Positions 23,432-31,811 are shown, numbered from the stretch's first letter. The stretch is DNA of 38,060 bases from an uncultured Chlorobiota bacterium (GCA_900696645.1 CAADGV010000041.1:1-38060); one strand, 5' to 3'. Notes: generated by a model from the letters alone, not told the origin. Translations and numbers: made by a program.

Positions 23432-25567
23432 TCACCTGTAGAACTGATCCCTGTTATCTTCTATGTTAGCAGTTTCCTTCAATTTTGCAAGCCATTCAGC
23501 AACATAGCGGCTTCGCTTGTCCTGAAGCAATTGGTTGCGAATGGTTTCCCGCTGGGCTTCGTAAGCAGTTTCATCAAACGGAGTTTTTGAGATAAGCTGG
23601 ACAATGTACACGCCTCGCGCCCCGGCGAACGGAGACGACATCTGGCCAACCGGCAACGCTTCAACAACTCCGATAAATGTAATATCGCGGCCTACACCGG
23701 GAACCCCGCTGATCGGCAAAAACGGCGATGTCTGTTGAACCTGGACGCGTGAATCGAGCGATGAAAGTTTCGTCAAGCTGTCGGATGGCGAAAGTTTCGT
23801 CTTCAGGCCGGCGGCAATCTCCTTCACCTTCTCCATCTTTTTCTTCCTCAGAACTTGCGGCTTCAGCGATTCTTTGACATCAGCAAAAGGCTGGACTCCG
23901 GCATCCTTTGCCTCTGCAATAACAAACACGCCCCAACCGTTCGGCACCGTAAACGGATCGCTGACCGTGCCGACCTTGTTGGCAAACGCCCACTTCGTTG
24001 CAGCCTCATTCACGCCGAGGCCGGGAATGATTCCGCTTTTCTCCTGAATTTCGGCTTCCTTCGGCTCGAGGCCGAGTGCCGTTGCTTCCTTTACAAACTC
24101 GGATTCGCGGGCAAGGACGGCAAAATCGCGGGCGCGGTCCGTTACGTCGTTCTTGGTTTGCATGCTTGCCGTGATCTTTGAAACGATGCTCGCGGTTTTC
24201 ACTTCGCGCGCATCACGGCCTGTCACCTTGATAATATGCAGCCCGAACGCCGTCCGAATCGGGCCGACGATTTCGCCAACCCGGGCCTTGAACGATGCAT
24301 CCTCAAACTCTTTCACCATGCGTCCCTTGCCAAACCAGCCGAGGTCGCCCCCTTTCTGGGCATTGCTCGGGTCGCCGGAATGTTTCGCCGCCAACGCCGC
24401 GAAGTCGGCTCCGGCTCGTGCCTCACGGGCAACTTCCCGGGCTCTTGCTTTCAGCGCGTTTGAATCGGCATCCGTAAGTTGGAAGAGAATATGGCTTGCG
24501 CGGACAAACTCGCCCGACCCTTTTCGTTCTTCCAATATCTTGACGAGATGGTAGGTGTCAAGCTCGAGTATTGGCCCGACGAGTTCGCCGACCTTTGCAG
24601 AGAAAATTGCATTCTCAAGATTCGGACTCAACTCGCCGTGCTTGAACCAGGTTCCGCTGTCAGGTCGGTCGGAATAGGTATTGACAAGCTGGAGGAAATC
24701 TACGCCGCTGGCTGCTTTTTGCCGGGCATCCTCAAGGTCGGCCACTCTTGCGGCAGTATCGGCGGCGGTCGGATGGTCAAGAAATGTTACATACTTCAGC
24801 TTGCGCTTTGCCGGGAATTTGTATGTCTCAATCGTCTCGTCGTAATATGCCTTCAAATCCGAATCGGTGACGGTGATTTCATCATCCGTGGCAAATACAT
24901 TCGGATCGAAGAATGCAAAGGACGCATCGTACCGGATACTCTGTTCGTCGAATCGTTTCCGGACTTCACTTTCGCTCACACGCACGGCGGCTGTGATGAG
25001 GCTCTGGAGTTTCTCCTGCTGGCGGCGTACGCGGAGATTCTTCTCGTAGTCGGCAAGCCACCTGGTTCCATATGCTTTGTTGACGCCCTGCGGGTCTTGA
25101 ATGAATTGGTTGGGATCGCGGAGAAACTGATCGTACACATCGCGCCGGAACTGACCGAGTGAATCCACAAAGTTCCGCCTGAGATCCTCGGGCGGATTGT
25201 CGCCCCGCACCCAGTCAACAATCTCCTGATCGCTTACTGTAATGCCGAGCTTTTTGATTTGACTTTCGATGAGATGCTGGTTGACAAGCTGCTGCCACAC
25301 CTGGTCGCGGGCTTGCTTCATCTGGTTTTCGTCGGGGTCGATGTTGGTTTGCTGCCGCTGATTCTCGGTGACGTTTCGCACAAGTTCGGAGAATTCATCC
25401 AGGGAGATGTCCTTCCCGTCGATTGAACCAACTACTGCAGGGCGCCCTCCCGAACTCAGTCCGAGATAGTCCATCCCCCACTCAAACACAATAGTGATCA
25501 CAAACGCAATAAGAAGGCCGAACAGAATAACTGGCATGCTTTCCCGCATGCGGGTCATGATAGGCAT
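23432..25567 (-). CDS. ppiD: PpiD-like membrane-anchored peptidyl-prolyl isomerase / chaperone
   Basis: The 711-residue protein has an N-terminal membrane anchor (VILFGLLIAFVITIVFEWGMDYLGL, residues 11-35) and a large periplasmic part. Residues about 40-200 form a SurA_N-like chaperone region (WQQLVNQHLIESQIKKLGITVSDQEIVDWV). A degenerate parvulin-like segment lies at about 245-345, and a canonical parvulin domain at about 355-450 starts with RASHILFQL and includes GGDLGWFGKGRMVKEFEDASF and FGLHIIKVTGR. A third partial unit follows. PpiD proteins sit near the Sec exit and fold outer-membrane and periplasmic proteins, which fits divergence from secD. ATG at 25567 is chosen from the conserved start of the anchor; the frame stays open to 25651 but that part overlaps the promoter. 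No good ribosome site is seen; ATG at 25558 is an alternative. Confidence 0.9.
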   Translation of the reverse strand: MPIMTRMRESMPVILFGLLIAFVITIVFEWGMDYLGLSSGGRPAVVGSIDGKDISLDEFSELVRNVTENQRQQTNIDPDENQMKQARDQVWQQLVNQHLIESQIKKLGITVSDQEIVDWVRGDNPPEDLRRNFVDSLGQFRRDVYDQFLRDPNQFIQDPQGVNKAYGTRWLADYEKNLRVRRQQEKLQSLITAAVRVSESEVRKRFDEQSIRYDASFAFFDPNVFATDDEITVTDSDLKAYYDETIETYKFPAKRKLKYVTFLDHPTAADTAARVADLEDARQKAASGVDFLQLVNTYSDRPDSGTWFKHGELSPNLENAIFSAKVGELVGPILELDTYHLVKILEERKGSGEFVRASHILFQLTDADSNALKARAREVAREARAGADFAALAAKHSGDPSNAQKGGDLGWFGKGRMVKEFEDASFKARVGEIVGPIRTAFGLHIIKVTGRDAREVKTASIVSKITASMQTKNDVTDRARDFAVLARESEFVKEATALGLEPKEAEIQEKSGIIPGLGVNEAATKWAFANKVGTVSDPFTVPNGWGVFVIAEAKDAGVQPFADVKESLKPQVLRKKKMEKVKEIAAGLKTKLSPSDSLTKLSSLDSRVQVQQTSPFLPISGVPGVGRDITFIGVVEALPVGQMSSPFAGARGVYIVQLISKTPFDETAYEAQRETIRNQLLQDKRSRYVAEWLAKLKETANIEDNRDQFYR

Positions 25568-25620
25568 AACAGTAAGAAACCCTTGATCTAAATGTGGACG
25601 GATACAAACAGAAAGTGCAA

Positions 25621-25651
25621 CAAATATAACCGAAAGGGCCTGTAAATGCAA
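25621..25651 (-). promoter_or_regulatory. Promoter with CGTTGCATTT -35 (ppiD)
   Basis: On the minus strand TTGCAT (25651-25646) and TATATT (25628-25623) are 17 bases apart. The -10 continues as TATATTTG (25628-25621), a perfect Bacteroidota TAnnTTTG. The -35 lies within CGTTGCATTT (25653-25644). Confidence 0.7.
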
Positions 25652-25660
25652 CGCAAATTA

Positions 25661-25691
25661 TTGACTTTCTCCGCCGATTGGTTTACATTTG
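25661..25691 (+). promoter_or_regulatory. Promoter of secD-secF-STAS
   Basis: TTGACT at 25661-25666 and TACATT at 25684-25689 are 17 bases apart, and the -10 extends to TACATTTG, again a perfect TAnnTTTG. It lies back to back with the ppiD promoter, with only nine bases between the two -35 hexamers, and about 70 bases before the secD start. Confidence 0.7.
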
Positions 25692-25762
25692 AAGGCTTTA
25701 TTTTGGAGATATGCGTTTCCTTCCACACTTCAGTTCCTGTTTTTGAATCCCGGAGGTTTGTA

Positions 25763-27613
25763 GTGCGAAAGTATCGTTTCAGAATTATTGTCATACTTGC
25801 CGTGGCCGCCCTTGGCATCTACCATCTGTGGCCGACCTATACGGATTATTCGTTCCACAAGAAGCTCAGCAGTTTGAGCGGCGCTGACAGTCTTGAATTT
25901 GCCGAGAAGAACGAAGAGGCGATTCGCAATGCCCGGTCTAAACGCATCAAGCTTGGTCTCGATCTGCAAGGCGGCATGCGCGTTGTACTCGAAGTGAACG
26001 TTCTCAAGCTGATTGAAGATCTCGCGAAGAATAAAGACGACGTCTTCACGCAAATCATCAAGGATGTAGCCGATGAAGTCCGGCGCTCCGACGAATCGCC
26101 CGTTTCCATTCTCCGCAGGAAAATGGAAGAGCGGCAAATTCGCATGAGCCGGTACTACAGGAGCTTGCGCGACAGTAATGATGATATTGCTGATTTCCTT
26201 GAAGATGAAACGAAGAAGGCGATTGACCGTGCAATGGAAATTGTGCGCAACCGTGTCGATCAATACGGCGTTTCCGAACCCTCAATCCAGAAATTGGGCG
26301 CTTCGCGGATTATCGTCGAACTTCCCGGCGTAACCAAGGAAAGCGAAGTCCGCCAACTGCTTCAAGGAACAGCCCTGCTGGAATTCAAGCTGCTGAAAGA
26401 ACCGGAGCAGGTTGTATCCGTTATGCAGGCAATTGACAAAGCGCTGGCGGCCGATACCTTGTTGGCCCCCGTCGATACGACGCAGGAAAACGAACTCCTG
26501 AAGTCCGACGCAGAAAAGCTGACACCTGAAAACGAACTGACACCCGAGCAATTCAGGCGACAACATCCGTGGTTCTCAGTCGCCCTCGTTGACAACCGGG
26601 CGCCCGGTGAAGCAATTGTGCAGGAGGAAAACAAAGACAAAGTGCGTCGCATGCTCGAACGTGACGACGTGAAACGCTTGATCCCAGCCGACATGCAATT
26701 CCTTTTCAGCGCGAAGCCGCGCTTTGTGAGTGAAGGAAAGAAGTACTTCACCCTCTATGCAGTGAAGGCAACGCCCGAACTGACCGGAGGCGTTATCACT
26801 AACGCCCGCGCCAATCTCGATCCGAACAACAACGCCCCCATTGTGACGATGGAGATGAATAGCGAGGGGTCCCGGGATTGGGCACGTATTACAGGGGCCA
26901 ACATTAACAAGCGGATTGCCATTGTGCTGGATAACGGCGTGTTCTCCGCACCGAACGTCCGCAACAAGATCATTGGCGGCAACTCACAAATTGAAGGGAT
27001 GGAAAACCTCGAAGAAGCACGGCTTCTTGAAATTGTCTTGAAGGCCGGCGCCCTTCCTGCGCCCGTCGAGATTGTCGAGCAGCGCTCCGTCGGGCCATCG
27101 CTCGGCGAAGATTCGATCCGTCGCGGCCTTTTGTCTTCCGGACTTGCCACATTGCTTACCATAATCTTCATGGTTCTGTACTATCGGACCGGTGGGGCCG
27201 TTGCAGACTTCGCCGTTCTGTTTTGCTTGATTTTGCTTCTTGGTGTGCTGGCTGCGTTTCAGGGTACACTCACGTTGCCCGGCATTGCGGGCATTATTCT
27301 GACGCTCGCCGTTGCCGTTGATGCCAACGTGCTTATCTATGAACGCATTCGCGAAGAACAGGCAACAGGCAAAACGCTTCGCGCAGCGATTGATGCAGGG
27401 TACCAGAAGGCATTTACGGCCATCTTCGACTCGAACCTGACAACGTTCATCACCGGTGTTATTCTGTTTCAATTTGGAACAGGGCCGGTGCAGGGCTTTG
27501 CCCTCACACTCATGATCGGAATTGTGGCGAGTATGTTCAGCGCCATCTTTGTCACTCGCGTCATCTTTAACATTCTTACGGAAAAGTCGAGCACGGCGGT
27601 CAGCTTCGGCTAA
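25763..27613 (+). CDS. secD: Protein translocase subunit SecD
   Basis: The 616-residue protein is the larger of the paired SecD/SecF membrane proteins that use the proton or sodium gradient to pull exported proteins out of SecYEG. It has an N-terminal membrane helix (IIVILAVAALGIYHLW), then the conserved KLGLDLQGGMRVVLEV, a large periplasmic P1 region (about residues 80-430) with the motif AMEIVRNRVDQYGVSEPSIQ and ELPGVT, and five C-terminal helices containing the export-essential GIILTLAVAVDANVLIYERIREE. The GTG at 25763 is chosen because GGAGG lies 6 bases upstream and the conserved protein begins there; an upstream in-frame extension overlaps the promoter. It is followed by secF after 24 bases. 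Confidence 0.96.
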   Translation: MRKYRFRIIVILAVAALGIYHLWPTYTDYSFHKKLSSLSGADSLEFAEKNEEAIRNARSKRIKLGLDLQGGMRVVLEVNVLKLIEDLAKNKDDVFTQIIKDVADEVRRSDESPVSILRRKMEERQIRMSRYYRSLRDSNDDIADFLEDETKKAIDRAMEIVRNRVDQYGVSEPSIQKLGASRIIVELPGVTKESEVRQLLQGTALLEFKLLKEPEQVVSVMQAIDKALAADTLLAPVDTTQENELLKSDAEKLTPENELTPEQFRRQHPWFSVALVDNRAPGEAIVQEENKDKVRRMLERDDVKRLIPADMQFLFSAKPRFVSEGKKYFTLYAVKATPELTGGVITNARANLDPNNNAPIVTMEMNSEGSRDWARITGANINKRIAIVLDNGVFSAPNVRNKIIGGNSQIEGMENLEEARLLEIVLKAGALPAPVEIVEQRSVGPSLGEDSIRRGLLSSGLATLLTIIFMVLYYRTGGAVADFAVLFCLILLLGVLAAFQGTLTLPGIAGIILTLAVAVDANVLIYERIREEQATGKTLRAAIDAGYQKAFTAIFDSNLTTFITGVILFQFGTGPVQGFALTLMIGIVASMFSAIFVTRVIFNILTEKSSTAVSFG

Positions 27614-27637
27614 GCATTCTTCAGGAGACTTCGTAAC

Positions 27638-28564
27638 ATGCGGATTTTTGGAAAAACAAATATTGATTTCATGGCAAAGCGCAACCTCTGGTTTGTAGTT
27701 TCAGGAGTTGTGATTCTCACCGGAATGGTTTCCTTGTTCATGAAAGGGTTGGATTACGGCATCGACTTCCTCGGCGGAACGGAACTGGTAGTCCGGTTCG
27801 ACAAACCGGTGGATGTTGGTGATGTTCGAACGGCAATGCTGCAAGCCGGACTTGAAAAGCCGGAGATCAAAACATTCGGCAGCGATCGCGACATTCTCGT
27901 CCGGACGACGGAACAGGGATTCGGCACGACAATCGGCGACAAGATCAGAAACGGGCTTCTCACGGCGTTTCCCGACAATGCCCAGGAAGTGACGAAGGAA
28001 GACAAGATCGGGCCGAAAATCGGTGCCGAGCTTCGTCGTGACGCATTGTATGCCGTTATCGCCTCGTTGATTGCGATTACCATTTACGTGGCATTTCGTT
28101 TCAAGTGGATTTTCGGTGTCGGCGCGGTTGTGGCGTTGTTCCACGACGTACTTGTTACGCTCGGCGTCATCTCCATCTTCGACGGCATCACGCCGGGATT
28201 CTATCTGGAAATCGATCAAAATATGATTGCCGCATTCCTGACACTTGTCGGTCTTTCCGTCAACGACTCCGTTGTTATCTTTGACCGTATCAGGGAGAAC
28301 TCGAAGATCTTCAAATCAATGGGAACCTATGAGTTGATCAACAAAAGCCTGAACGAAACCCTCAGTCGCACGATCATTACCTCGGGTACTATTTTCGTCG
28401 TACTGCTTGTGCTGCTGATTTTCGGTGGAGAAGTGAATCGCGGATTTGCATTTGCCCTCACTATCGGCATTATTACAGGTACGTATTCCTCCATCTATAT
28501 TGCCAGCGCTACGGTATTGGAGTGGTCGAAACGGACAAAGAAGCAAGCACGACTTATCGGGTAG
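27638..28564 (+). CDS. secF: Protein translocase subunit SecF
   Basis: The 308-residue membrane protein is the partner of SecD. It has a first helix (LWFVVSGVVILTGMVSLFM), the conserved GLDYGIDFLGGTELVVRF, a short periplasmic domain ending in KIGPKIGAELRRDALYAV, and five helices with LTLVGLSVNDSVVIFDRIREN and the C-terminal GFAFALTIGIITGTYSSIYIAS. Length and motifs are normal. AGGAG lies 10 bases before the ATG. The separate secD and secF genes differ from the fused form of core Bacteroidetes. Confidence 0.96.
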   Translation: MRIFGKTNIDFMAKRNLWFVVSGVVILTGMVSLFMKGLDYGIDFLGGTELVVRFDKPVDVGDVRTAMLQAGLEKPEIKTFGSDRDILVRTTEQGFGTTIGDKIRNGLLTAFPDNAQEVTKEDKIGPKIGAELRRDALYAVIASLIAITIYVAFRFKWIFGVGAVVALFHDVLVTLGVISIFDGITPGFYLEIDQNMIAAFLTLVGLSVNDSVVIFDRIRENSKIFKSMGTYELINKSLNETLSRTIITSGTIFVVLLVLLIFGGEVNRGFAFALTIGIITGTYSSIYIASATVLEWSKRTKKQARLIG

Positions 28565-28589
28565 CAGAAGCTCCCGGAAAGAGAACGTC

Positions 28590-28931
28590 ATGAAATTCAA
28601 AACATCACAGCAGGGGGGCACCACCGTAATTGCGATTGAGGGGAACCTCATGGGCGGCCCGGATGCTTCCACGTTGAACGACAAGCTGGTTGAACTGATT
28701 GATGCGAAAAAGAAGCACGTTGTGATCGACCTCGGCGGCGTCAACGTCATCAACAGCTCGGGACTCGGGATGCTGATCAAAGGCGCATCAACGATGAAGG
28801 GAGCCGGAGGCGGACTCGCCATTGCCAACGCGTCGGACAAGATTCTTGATCTCATCAGAATAACGAAACTCACCGGCGTTCTTCAGACATACAATACCGT
28901 TGCCGATGCCGCAGCAAGCTTCAAAAAATGA
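28590..28931 (+). CDS. STAS-domain anti-sigma-factor antagonist-like protein
   Basis: The 113-residue protein is a single STAS domain of the SpoIIAA/RsbV type, which in other bacteria binds an anti-sigma kinase when its serine is not phosphorylated. The core VVIDLGGVNVINSSGLGML carries the phosphorylatable serine region (S56/S57), and the N-terminal strand TTVIAIEGNLMGGPDASTL is typical. The ATG at 28590 begins the domain; the preceding bases contain GGAAAGAG. It lies 25 bases after secF and is followed by a strong terminator, so it is the third gene of the secD operon. No kinase of the RsbW/SpoIIAB type or PP2C phosphatase is seen in the window, so its partner must be elsewhere. Confidence 0.92.
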   Translation: MKFKTSQQGGTTVIAIEGNLMGGPDASTLNDKLVELIDAKKKHVVIDLGGVNVINSSGLGMLIKGASTMKGAGGGLAIANASDKILDLIRITKLTGVLQTYNTVADAAASFKK

Positions 28932-28951
28932 TTGATTCTGAAAGCGTAAAG

Positions 28952-28986
28952 TCCGACCTTTCTCACAGAGAGGTCGGATTTTTTTT
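28952..28986 (+). terminator. Intrinsic terminator of secD-secF-STAS
   Basis: TCCGACCT and AGGTCGGA form a perfect 8-bp stem with an 11-base loop, followed by eight T. Confidence 0.92.
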
Positions 28987-29007
28987 GCTGTGAAGAGACA
29001 TCCATTC

Positions 29008-29088
29008 TCGACACAAGAACACAAAGTTGTACGAAGTCATTTCCAAAGCCTTTGTGAGACTGTGTGTGTCTTTGTGCCTTCGTGTCGA
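29008..29088 (+). repeat. Imperfect 19-bp inverted repeat in the purA leader
   Basis: The arms at 29008-29026 and 29070-29088 match at 15 of 19 positions (one mismatch is G.T) around a 43-base loop. The outer seven (TCGACAC/GTGTCGA) and inner seven bases (CACAAAG/CTTTGTG) are perfect. The arms consist of ACACAAG/ACACAAAG-type words, like intergenic repeats seen in many genomes. The right arm holds the -35 of a weak candidate promoter (TTGTGC 29072-29077, 17 bases, CATATC 29095-29100) for purA. Confidence 0.55.
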
Positions 29089-29113
29089 AAATTTCATATC
29101 AGAGGACTGCGAA

Positions 29114-30385
29114 ATGCCGGTTCACATTATCGTCGGCGCCCAGTGGGGCGATGAAGGGAAAGGAAAAGTCGTTGATATGCTCTCCGAGCATGCCGACATT
29201 GTTGCCCGCTATCAGGGTGGCGCAAACGCCGGACATACGGTGTGCATCGGCGACAAGACTTACGTTCTCCACCTCATACCCTCCGGCATCTTTCATCAAC
29301 ACATCACCTGCGTCATCGGCAACGGTGTTGTTATCGACCCGGTCGCGTTGATGAGCGAGATTGATCAGTTGCAGAAGGCCGGTATCGACATCAAAGGGCG
29401 GCTGTTGATCAGCCACAACGCGCATCTCATCATGCCGTACCACAAGATGCTTGATACGATTCGGGAAAAATCCGCCAACAGCATCGGCACAACCGGACGC
29501 GGCATCGGGCCGGCGTACATCGACAAGTTCATGCGTGTCGGAATCAGAATTGTTGATTTGCTCGATCGCGACATTCTCGCCCAAAAACTGAAAGCCAACA
29601 TCGAAGAGAAGAACCAGATTCTTACCAAAGTCTACGGCGAAACAAAAATGGATGTCGATGCCATCATTGCCGAATATCAGGAATTCGACAAGTCGATCGA
29701 CGAGTACATCACCGATACATCCCTCTATCTCAATTCTGCTTTGAAAGAAGGAAAGAGAATCATCGCCGAAGGTGCGCAAGGCGCGCTGCTCGACGTTGAT
29801 CACGGAACATACCCGTTCGTTACATCCTCCAACCCGACATCGGGTGGCGCATGTACCGGACTCGGCATTCCGCCGACGTACGTTGATTCGATCACGGGAA
29901 TTGTCAAGGCATACTCGACGCGAGTCGGCAACGGGCCGTTCCCGACCGAGCTTCTCAATGACACCGGCGAAAAACTCCGCCGCATCGGACACGAATTCGG
30001 GGCAACGACGGGGCGCCCGCGCCGCTGCGGATGGTTCGATGCTGTCGCGTTGCGGTATTCGGCAACAGTCAACGGCATTCAGCAGATCGTCATTACAAAG
30101 CTTGATGTTCTTGATGAGTTTGACGAGATGAGAATTTGTGTGGGGTACGAGGTTGGCGGCAAGAAGCTGAAATCATTCCCCACCGATGTCAAGACACTCG
30201 AAAGCGTGACGCCGGTGTACGAAAGGTTTGAGGGTTGGAAGACTCCGATTTCAGGCGTGAGGGAGTTTGCCGACCTGCCGCTGGCAACACGCCGGTATCT
30301 CAATGCCATGGCTGAACTTACGGGAACACGCATTCACATTATCTCCGTCGGGCCGCGGCGCGATCAAACGCTTTACGCCCGATAA
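29114..30385 (+). CDS. purA: Adenylosuccinate synthetase
   Basis: The 423-residue enzyme joins IMP and aspartate with GTP to form adenylosuccinate, the first committed step to AMP. Key motifs are GAQWGDEGKGK at residues 8-18 (catalytic D13 and P-loop), GGANAGHTV with the catalytic histidine, the signature SIGTTGRGIGPAYIDK, the switch VDHGTYPFVTSSNPTSGGACTGLG, the aspartate/GTP region RVGNGPFPTEL, the segment GATTGRPRRCGWFD and the C-terminal ISVGPRRDQT. All are intact and length is normal. The ATG at 29114 is chosen because AGAGGA lies 7 bases upstream and the conserved MPVHIIVGAQ begins there. A histidine kinase follows after 15 bases, so the two are probably cotranscribed. Confidence 0.97.
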   Translation: MPVHIIVGAQWGDEGKGKVVDMLSEHADIVARYQGGANAGHTVCIGDKTYVLHLIPSGIFHQHITCVIGNGVVIDPVALMSEIDQLQKAGIDIKGRLLISHNAHLIMPYHKMLDTIREKSANSIGTTGRGIGPAYIDKFMRVGIRIVDLLDRDILAQKLKANIEEKNQILTKVYGETKMDVDAIIAEYQEFDKSIDEYITDTSLYLNSALKEGKRIIAEGAQGALLDVDHGTYPFVTSSNPTSGGACTGLGIPPTYVDSITGIVKAYSTRVGNGPFPTELLNDTGEKLRRIGHEFGATTGRPRRCGWFDAVALRYSATVNGIQQIVITKLDVLDEFDEMRICVGYEVGGKKLKSFPTDVKTLESVTPVYERFEGWKTPISGVREFADLPLATRRYLNAMAELTGTRIHIISVGPRRDQTLYAR

Positions 30386-30400
30386 CCAGCGGACAATGTC

Positions 30401-31591
30401 GTGAAAGGCACGCTCAACTTCAAAATATTCCTTCTCGTTACCGCCATCGCGATTGTTGTCGGCATGCTGTTTTACACACGAGGCATGTTGGACAGGCTGC
30501 TGGCGAAGGAACGTGAAATCGTCGATCTCTATGTAAAGTCCATCGAGTACGTTGCCAGCGACAAGTCCAACGTCGGCGACATCAGTTTTGTGTTTGATGA
30601 AATCATCCGCACGATTGACTTTCCGATGGGGCTGACCGACGCCGAGAACAATCCCATCCAACCTCTTCGTGCGAGTGTCCGCAACGTCGAAATCGACACT
30701 ATGCTCTCGCCGGAAAGCCAGGAGGAGTTTCTCAGGACGATCATCACGCAACTCGACCAGCAAAATACTCCCATCAAAGCAATGTTGGGGGATTCGACGG
30801 TGCTGAGCATTGTCCATTACGGCGAGTCGGATTTGATACGGCAGTTGCGCTGGCTGCCGTATGTACAGATTGGTTTGGCGGGATTGTTCATTCTTCTCGC
30901 ATACGTCGGCTTCAGCTATATCAAACGTAGCGAGCAAAGCAATATTTGGGTGGGGATGGCGAAAGAAACGGCGCATCAGCTCGGCACGCCGCTTTCCAGC
31001 ATGATGGGGTGGATTGAACTTGCGAAGGAACATGCAGGCGGAAATCCGGAGTTGCGCGAGACGGTGAGCGAGATGTCCAACGATGTCGAGCGGCTCAACA
31101 AAGTCGCCGCACGGTTTTCCAAAATCGGCTCAAGTCCCGATCTCAAGGAGGAGAATCTCGCCGAAGTGATTCAAGGCGTCATCAACTATATTTCCCGCCG
31201 CATCCCGAAGACGGGCAAGAGTATCAATCTGGCGATTGCCACGCCGGGAGAGTTTTACGCGAAGATCAACAGGGAATTGTTCGAGTGGGTGATTGAAAAC
31301 CTGATGAAGAATGCGCTTGATGCGATGGAAGGGCCGGCGGGGAGAATTTCCTTCCGCATCGAACAATCGGGGAGGACGACGACCATCGACGTGAGCGACA
31401 CCGGCAAAGGCATCGACCCGAAGCATCACAAGGATGTGTTCCGCCCCGGCTACAGCACGAAGAAACGCGGGTGGGGATTGGGACTTTCCCTCTCGAAGCG
31501 CATCATTGAAGATTACCACAAAGGGAAGCTGTTCGTGAAGCAAAGCGCGCCGGGCGCAGGGACGACGTTCAGGATTAAGCTGAGAGCGTGA
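30401..31591 (+). CDS. Orphan membrane histidine kinase
   Basis: The 396-residue kinase has a first membrane helix (FKIFLLVTAIAIVVGMLFY, residues 7-26), an extracytoplasmic sensor region of about 120 residues, and a second helix (YVQIGLAGLFILLAYVGFSYI, about 152-173). The kinase core lacks a HAMP linker. The phosphorylation site is H192 in KETAHQLGTPLSSMMGW, a variant H box frequent in Bacteroidota kinases. The ATPase domain has ENLMKNALDAM (N box), SDTGKGID (G1), FRPGYSTKKRGWGLGLSLSKRII (F and G2). Start is GTG at 30401. No response regulator lies nearby, so it is an orphan and its partner and signal are unknown. The link to purA is positional only. Confidence 0.92.
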   Translation: MKGTLNFKIFLLVTAIAIVVGMLFYTRGMLDRLLAKEREIVDLYVKSIEYVASDKSNVGDISFVFDEIIRTIDFPMGLTDAENNPIQPLRASVRNVEIDTMLSPESQEEFLRTIITQLDQQNTPIKAMLGDSTVLSIVHYGESDLIRQLRWLPYVQIGLAGLFILLAYVGFSYIKRSEQSNIWVGMAKETAHQLGTPLSSMMGWIELAKEHAGGNPELRETVSEMSNDVERLNKVAARFSKIGSSPDLKEENLAEVIQGVINYISRRIPKTGKSINLAIATPGEFYAKINRELFEWVIENLMKNALDAMEGPAGRISFRIEQSGRTTTIDVSDTGKGIDPKHHKDVFRPGYSTKKRGWGLGLSLSKRIIEDYHKGKLFVKQSAPGAGTTFRIKLRA

Positions 31592-31677
31592 GCAATTGTT
31601 GAACACCGCAACACGCGATACGACGTAGTGCCAAACACAAAATAGCAATTCTCTTTCGCCCATTCTTACGATTGTTC

Positions 31678-31706
31678 TTGACTCTTCTTTGAGACAGATG
31701 TATATT
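31678..31706 (+). promoter_or_regulatory. Sigma70-type promoter of the lipoprotein gene
   Basis: TTGACT at 31678-31683 and TATATT at 31701-31706 are exactly 17 bases apart. This gives a leader of about 210 bases that contains the octamer repeat. Confidence 0.65.
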
Positions 31707-31811
31707 GCTCGCAGTCAAAGACAACTTCAGAGTTGCCTTCAATATTCTTAACACTTCGTTCTTTGACGTGGGGTGATGTGGCTCCTGAGCCAAGGTGTTG
31801 AGCAAGTACCT

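Noticed and set aside
28987-29113. Purine riboswitch in the purA leader
   Set aside because: The region has one long imperfect inverted repeat but not the three-way junction or conserved loop words of a purine riboswitch.
29099-29992. 297-codon minus-strand open frame opposite purA
   Set aside because: Shadow of purA, with no family resemblance and no ribosome site.
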